From: a virus
IMG/VR virus record: IMGVR_UViG_3300035703_000078
Span: 1-64,000 of that record
Reading direction: 5' to 3' (one strand)
Length of the DNA stretch: 64,000 nucleotides
A model generated the notes under the pieces. The model worked only from the letters and a program-made list of their open reading frames with translations, did no database searches and was not told the origin of the DNA. Of this stretch, positions 60,004 through 64,000 are shown piece by piece. The position numbers and the translations under genes were made by a program. Positions within the stretch are counted from its first letter, which is position 1. The number at the start of each line of letters is the position of its first letter.

Positions 60004-60357
60004 TTATTCTGGTCTTGTTTCTTGTTCGTACTCTGGTCTTTCAATTGTTGGAGCATCTAGATTAAAGCCCATGCCTTCATCGTTTGATTCTTCTCCAACC
60101 TGACCAGTCATTTCAGCAAAGACAGCTGCTTCTTGTTCTTCTTGAGCACGGAGTTCTTCTTCCTTAGCAAGAGCAGCTTCTTGTCTACGTTCTGCTTCTT
60201 CTTCCTTTTCCTGCTCTCGCTGTACTCTTAGTCGTTCTTCAGCTTCAAGTTGCATTTGCTTTTGTGCTTCTAATGCTTCTCTTTGCATGTCTCTTTGAAA
60301 TTGTGTTTGTTGTTCCCAGCTGGGACCACGACTACCACCTTTACCACCACCACCCAT
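60004..60357 (-). CDS. Glu/Gln-rich coiled-coil protein, 117 aa
   Basis: The opening MGGGGKGGSRGPSWEQQTQF leads into a long charged helix with runs of Glu, Arg and Gln (EEERLRVQREQEKEEEAERR is the type). The acidic C-terminal tail ends in EYEQETRPE. It is immediately upstream of the portal gene. In T7-like phages a small protein often precedes the portal, with an uncertain role in head assembly. No function is assigned. Confidence 0.7.
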   Translation of the reverse strand: MGGGGKGGSRGPSWEQQTQFQRDMQREALEAQKQMQLEAEERLRVQREQEKEEEAERRQEAALAKEEELRAQEEQEAAVFAEMTGQVGEESNDEGMGFNLDAPTIERPEYEQETRPE

Positions 60358-60378
60358 AGTTACTTCCTTTCTTGAGCT

Positions 60379-60645
60379 TCATAAAGAACCTTGATCTTCT
60401 GGACTATTTCTAGCTGTCCGTTTTTTACCCCTCTGTCGTAGTCCTTTAGTTTTAGATCGCTCGTCTGTAGAGTTATTATTCTTTCCAAGTACTGAACTAG
60501 TTCCTTGGATATCCTTAGATTTTCTTTCATTTGTTACATTCCTATAATCATTAATAACACTCAATGCTAAATAGAGATCGGGATCACGAATGATCCCTAA
60601 TCTCCATTGCGATAAAAGAATCTCAAGTCTGTTCATCTGATTCAT
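60379..60645 (-). CDS. hypothetical protein, 88 aa
   Basis: The first 40 residues look folded (LEILLSQWRLGIIRDPDLYL, then ALSVINDYR). The rest is polar and basic (GKNNNSTDERSKTKGLRQRG then KKRTARN). The start overlaps the end of the 76-aa gene by 23 bases. No family is recognised. Confidence 0.62.
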   Translation of the reverse strand: MNQMNRLEILLSQWRLGIIRDPDLYLALSVINDYRNVTNERKSKDIQGTSSVLGKNNNSTDERSKTKGLRQRGKKRTARNSPEDQGSL

Positions 60646-60853
60646 TTATCATTATGTTTAGCATAAAATTCTTAGGACCTGGTTCTATGTGGTTTTCATG
60701 TATTGCTTGATGGAAATTATCAAGAAAAATCTTTACCATCTTTTTATTATGAAACCCTACATCAAGAGTTGAGTCAGTTAGCTTGACTAGATTAACCGCT
60801 TCTTTAACAACCTCATCCATGTCATATTCTGACTCTATAAATCTTGTTGGCAT
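60623..60853 (-). CDS. hypothetical acidic protein, 76 aa
   Basis: This is a short helical protein (YDMDEVVKEAVNLVKLTDST, then MVKIFLDNFHQAIHENHIEP) with an acidic C-terminus (MINESDEQT). It lies nine bases downstream of the reductase gene in the same direction, with GGAGG upstream. No motif is recognised. Confidence 0.66.
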   Translation of the reverse strand: MPTRFIESEYDMDEVVKEAVNLVKLTDSTLDVGFHNKKMVKIFLDNFHQAIHENHIEPGPKNFMLNIMINESDEQT

Positions 60854-60862
60854 AAACCCTCC

Positions 60863-62779
60863 TTATGTAAGTTCACAGCCATTAGCAGTGCATGCCATAG
60901 CGTGTGAAGCTTTTGTTGAATCTTCTAATTCATATTTGGATAGTAAGCTCCAGTTTACAGACTTAGGCATAACAGCATCCATCTTCTCGTACTCAGATAA
61001 AGTAATAGATTCAAATGGAGCTTGTTGATAAACATGATCCTCTGATGGTAGGAAAGAAACTCCTGAAACTAGATTCCAGTTTTCCCATAGCCAACCACCA
61101 ACAACAAGGAAATCATCATCTTTGTAGTTAACTGTAACGCTTGGCTTATGATCACAATACCATAACTGATATGCTAACCATAAATTTAAATGGCCAAGTG
61201 CATTGATTTCTTTCTGTGTTACACCAAAATCTGCTTTGATTGGGAATGAAAACACAGCAATATGATCAGGCTTCATTACACAAGGCTCGTTTGGAATACC
61301 AGAATCACGCATGAAATTAGCCATAGGTGAATTGTTTTCCATACGAATTCTTCTTATGTAATAGTGATCATATCTTGGGTGCAGTCCACTAGCAGATCCA
61401 GCTACACAGGAAGTAGTTCCTTCTGGCTTGATGCATGTAATAGACTTGCTTTCTTCAATCTGAAGTACACTGGCCCATGCTTTGTTAATACCGTGTGATA
61501 CAAATCGTAGGGCTTCAAGTAGTTTCTTTAACTCAGGAGCACCTTGTCCACCATTTGTTAGGGCATTATCAAAGATACCAGTCATACTTACACCTAGTAA
61601 TCTTTCTTCCTTACAGTTATTTTCAAACTCGTAGTTGTTATTACTGCGGAAGTAAGTAAAGTTTGTCATTGCTGATTGAATAGTACCAAGGATTGTAGCC
61701 AACTTAATCTTTTCAATTAGCTGGGGAGCTTGATCATTTGGTTTAACTACTACTGTACTTAGATTACAGAATTGATTTGGTCTTAGAATAATTTCAGAAC
61801 ATGGGTTAGTTCCAAACTTATAGTCTGGATTTCTACCAGCCTTAGCTGCAATGTTCTTCATTGATTCTCTATTACAAATACCACGCTCACCTGAACGTGA
61901 ATCATAAAGAGAAGACCACTCTTTTAGGAATGTACCCATGTCTGGCTTGGATTCAAATACAGCAGAGTTATTAGCTAAAGATCTTCTGCCATTCTTTTCC
62001 CACCAAGGACCACTCTTAGCATGGGCCATCTCGTAATCACTAAGATCTGAGAGACTGATTAAAGCTGATCGTCTTACGCCACCGCTAATAATACTATCAG
62101 CAATCTGACAAACAAGATCATGTACTTCAATAGGCTTTAACTTACGACCGCCAGCATTATTAAAGATGTTAGCAGTAAACTTGATGAGTCTAACAAATGG
62201 CTCAGGGCCACTGGCTCTGCCACCAAATGTCTTAAGTCTAGCACCAGCTGGCCGTACTTTACTTACGTCAACAGTAAAATGATTACCGTTGTATAGTTCT
62301 GTAATAAAACATTTGTAAGCTTCAGCCCAGCCTTCTCTGGAATCTTCAACAACAATAGATTCAGATAACTTATTGATTGTTTTTGGAACTGGGGGTAGTT
62401 TGTTTACTTCTTCAGCTTCTACTGAAAAGCCAACCCCAGTACCACAAGCTAATGTATACAGGATATTAGAGAAAGATTCAACTGAGTTAACGGCAACATA
62501 ACAGCAGTTGTATGCGGCAACATCGTCCTTATCTAAGGCCGAACCAGCTGTCATTAAAGCTCGCATTGATCCAAAGATTTCGCGGTTTATCATCATCTGT
62601 TTGGCTTTCTTAAGATCCTCTTTCATTGCAAGTGGGAGGATCTTATTAAGATCAAACCGATGTGTTAAGTAGTCAAAGTATCTATTAACAGCTTCTTCCC
62701 AAGACTCTCTACGGTTAAGCTCGGGTATCCAACGGCAATACTTGTCTACTGCCACAAAGTCTTCAAATATCTTACTCAT
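60863..62779 (-). CDS. adenosylcobalamin-dependent (class II) ribonucleotide reductase
   Basis: The enzyme makes deoxynucleotides without oxygen, using coenzyme B12. Family blocks are clear: NCCYVAVNSVESFSNILYTL (Cys at about 92), ACGTGVGFSVEAEEV, GGVRRSALISLSDL, GTNPCSEIILRPNQFCNLST (C327, E329 and C338), CIKPEGTTSCVAGSASGLHP and IRRIRMENNSPM. It ends in a mobile Cys pair, ACTANGCEL (C630/C635), used for re-reduction. At 638 aa it is shorter than many monomeric relatives. It overlaps the exonuclease gene by four bases. Confidence 0.95.
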   Translation of the reverse strand: MSKIFEDFVAVDKYCRWIPELNRRESWEEAVNRYFDYLTHRFDLNKILPLAMKEDLKKAKQMMINREIFGSMRALMTAGSALDKDDVAAYNCCYVAVNSVESFSNILYTLACGTGVGFSVEAEEVNKLPPVPKTINKLSESIVVEDSREGWAEAYKCFITELYNGNHFTVDVSKVRPAGARLKTFGGRASGPEPFVRLIKFTANIFNNAGGRKLKPIEVHDLVCQIADSIISGGVRRSALISLSDLSDYEMAHAKSGPWWEKNGRRSLANNSAVFESKPDMGTFLKEWSSLYDSRSGERGICNRESMKNIAAKAGRNPDYKFGTNPCSEIILRPNQFCNLSTVVVKPNDQAPQLIEKIKLATILGTIQSAMTNFTYFRSNNNYEFENNCKEERLLGVSMTGIFDNALTNGGQGAPELKKLLEALRFVSHGINKAWASVLQIEESKSITCIKPEGTTSCVAGSASGLHPRYDHYYIRRIRMENNSPMANFMRDSGIPNEPCVMKPDHIAVFSFPIKADFGVTQKEINALGHLNLWLAYQLWYCDHKPSVTVNYKDDDFLVVGGWLWENWNLVSGVSFLPSEDHVYQQAPFESITLSEYEKMDAVMPKSVNWSLLSKYELEDSTKASHAMACTANGCELT

Positions 62780-63570
62780 TCTTTCTCCTTCTGTAAGTCT
62801 AAAATGTTTCTATCAGTTAGGTTATTAGGACTCCACAAGGTAATTTGCTGTGTTTCCTTATTATAATCGCCACTTCTTAGAATCCTAACACACCTTGCTT
62901 GAGCCAAAGCAAACTCTTCTCTGGTCATTCCTTCTGGTATTTTATTATCAGGTCTTTTGCCCCAGTCTTCGTTTCTATAAAGATCCATAATCACAGAATC
63001 CCAAGTTTCCTTGGGGTTGTTTTCTAAAATCTTCTTTGCTTTGGCTGGACCAAACTTCCAAAGACCCCAAATGTTATCAGTAGAATCTCCAGTAATCCAT
63101 TGCTGATAGAAATAAGTATCAGCATCTTCCTCTAAAATCAGGACTGATTCTGGTTCTTTGTCAGGATTCCAGTGCCATCCAGGAATCTGACGTAGATCCT
63201 TATCTACCGTAACACCAATACAACGACCCTCTGAAACAAGCATACCTATTAGGTCATCTGCTTCAAGCCTGTCTACACAACGAGTAGTTAGTTGAGTTTC
63301 ATAGATACACTCAAGGGCATACTTCATTGAGTCAGGCGGCTTGACATCTTCTCTATGCTTCTTATACTCAGACCAGAAAAGCCTTCGATAGTTCTTTTCT
63401 CTGGGGCATGACATAGCAATATAAACCTTGTCCATACCAGGGGGAGTCCAGTTACGGATGTCTTGGTCGATTCTTTCTTGCAATGCATCAATGCCTTCCT
63501 GGTCTGCCCAGAAAGCGGCACGGTAGGCCAGAATATCTCCGTCAAGGATTGCTTCATTTGGCTTATTCAT
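62776..63570 (-). CDS. 5'-3' exonuclease of the T7 gp6 / FEN type
   Basis: The start at 63570 (MNKPNEAILDGDILAYRAAF) keeps the first catalytic Asp; an earlier TTG (63597) is possible. Blocks are LDGDILAYR, a RLEADDLIGMLV acidic pair, VTVDKDLRQIPG and DSTDNIWGLWKFGPAKAKKI, i.e. the FEN fold with the helix-hairpin region. It degrades RNA primers and, in T7, host DNA ends for recycling. It overlaps the reductase gene by four bases and the upstream kinase-like gene by eight, so the three nucleotide genes form one unit. Confidence 0.92.
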   Translation of the reverse strand: MNKPNEAILDGDILAYRAAFWADQEGIDALQERIDQDIRNWTPPGMDKVYIAMSCPREKNYRRLFWSEYKKHREDVKPPDSMKYALECIYETQLTTRCVDRLEADDLIGMLVSEGRCIGVTVDKDLRQIPGWHWNPDKEPESVLILEEDADTYFYQQWITGDSTDNIWGLWKFGPAKAKKILENNPKETWDSVIMDLYRNEDWGKRPDNKIPEGMTREEFALAQARCVRILRSGDYNKETQQITLWSPNNLTDRNILDLQKEKE

Positions 63571-64000
63571 CCTCTTCTGTCCAATCCATTTCTTCAATTT
63601 CTAATTTACCGAGTTCAATCCAAGCATCAAAGTCAGAGTTAATATCTTCCTTTAGATGCTCAATAGTAGAACCATTGAATAGAATAATATCAAACAAGTC
63701 TTCATAGTTGCTGTTGATATTACCAAATGATTCTTCAGCTTTGTTAGCAAGCTCTTCGCTTTCGTGGTTTCTCCACTCAGCTTCATGCTCTGGCAGTAAA
63801 CGACCACCAGAGTCAATGAAGATTTGAATAGCAGCAAGCTCACGACCTAATGCAATCTCATTCATGTAGCGTACATCATCTTGAATAATAACATACTCCC
63901 AGAATTCCTTGCCTTCCATTTGATTATCTACTTCCTTTAACATATAGTTTTGAATAGATTCAAATGTTTTATTGATCCAGTAATTAGGATCTTCCTTACG
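63563..64000 (-). CDS. probable deoxynucleoside monophosphate kinase, 5' end cut by window edge
   Basis: The frame is open to the window edge (a further 19 codons above the first ATG at 63943), so only the C-terminal part is seen. It has the pattern of the T4 gp1-type dNMP kinase C-terminal half: RKEDPNYWINKTF, then YVIIQDDVRYMNEIALGREL, SGGRLLPEHEAEWRNHESE and a late FDIILFNGSTIEHL. The P-loop would lie beyond the edge and is not seen. It would supply dNTP precursors together with the reductase. Confidence 0.6.
   Translation of the reverse strand, partial: RKEDPNYWINKTFESIQNYMLKEVDNQMEGKEFWEYVIIQDDVRYMNEIALGRELAAIQIFIDSGGRLLPEHEAEWRNHESEELANKAEESFGNINSNYEDLFDIILFNGSTIEHLKEDINSDFDAWIELGKLEIEEMDWTEEDE

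Noticed and set aside
1-64000. CRISPR array, insertion sequence or integrase
   Set aside because: No spaced direct repeats, transposase or recombinase motifs were seen on either strand, so there is no sign of a temperate lifestyle in this window.

Overview
The window is almost certainly part of the genome of a tailed, T7-like podovirus. Every convincing gene reads on the minus strand, so the gene order runs from high to low coordinates. The virion set is that of the T7 supergroup: collar/portal, scaffold, capsid, two tail tube proteins, a tail fibre with a T7-type N-terminus, T7-type terminases and very large internal (ejected) proteins. A T7-type single-subunit RNA polymerase lies in the early-to-middle region. 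Most of the DNA is AT-rich. Class II ribonucleotide reductase, ThyX and a deaminase-like protein suggest a nucleotide-scavenging phage of an aquatic or soil bacterium. The host cannot be named from this sequence.

Layout, right to left in the order of transcription. 64.0-60.4 kb: a probable nucleotide kinase (cut by the edge), a 5'-3' exonuclease, an adenosylcobalamin-type ribonucleotide reductase and small genes. 60.4-47.1 kb: head genes, comprising portal, a fibre-like protein, a group of very small Lys/Cys-rich proteins, two related large surface-like proteins, scaffold, capsid (followed by a terminator) and tail tubes A and B. 44.2-38.1 kb: tail fibre, small membrane/lysis-like genes, small and large terminase. 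38.1-18.05 kb: four internal virion protein genes, ending with a giant 4035-residue protein that carries a DEDD exonuclease, polymerase-like motifs and an HExxH zincin motif. A palindrome-rich junction and a strong terminator at 17.93-18.04 kb close the late region.

17.9-11.7 kb is a different world: noticeably GC-richer, with single genes each ended by a CCTAGG-core terminator, repeated two-hairpin leaders, a second and very divergent single-subunit RNA polymerase (625 aa), and long non-coding stretches full of stems. The best of these, 12.1-12.68 kb, contains three hairpin-loop/downstream pseudoknots. Its stem mismatches become G-U pairs only on the minus strand, which points to a large structured minus-strand RNA. 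By position this is the region expected to follow the genome end, and so to enter the cell first.

11.6-0 kb is a dense run of small, overlapping early/middle genes, the T7-type RNA polymerase with a coupled zinc-ribbon protein, ThyX, a DUF932 protein, a calcineurin-like phosphoesterase, an SSB with a bacterial-type DIPF tail, RusA, a deaminase-like protein and one tRNA-Ile(UAU). Helicase, primase and DNA polymerase are not seen and presumably lie beyond the left edge.

Possible working logic (inference): the ejected giant protein or host polymerase starts transcription of the GC-rich leader region. The 625-aa and 812-aa polymerases then take over, nucleotide genes feed replication, and the late block builds the virion. 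No host promoter or phage promoter consensus could be fixed with confidence.
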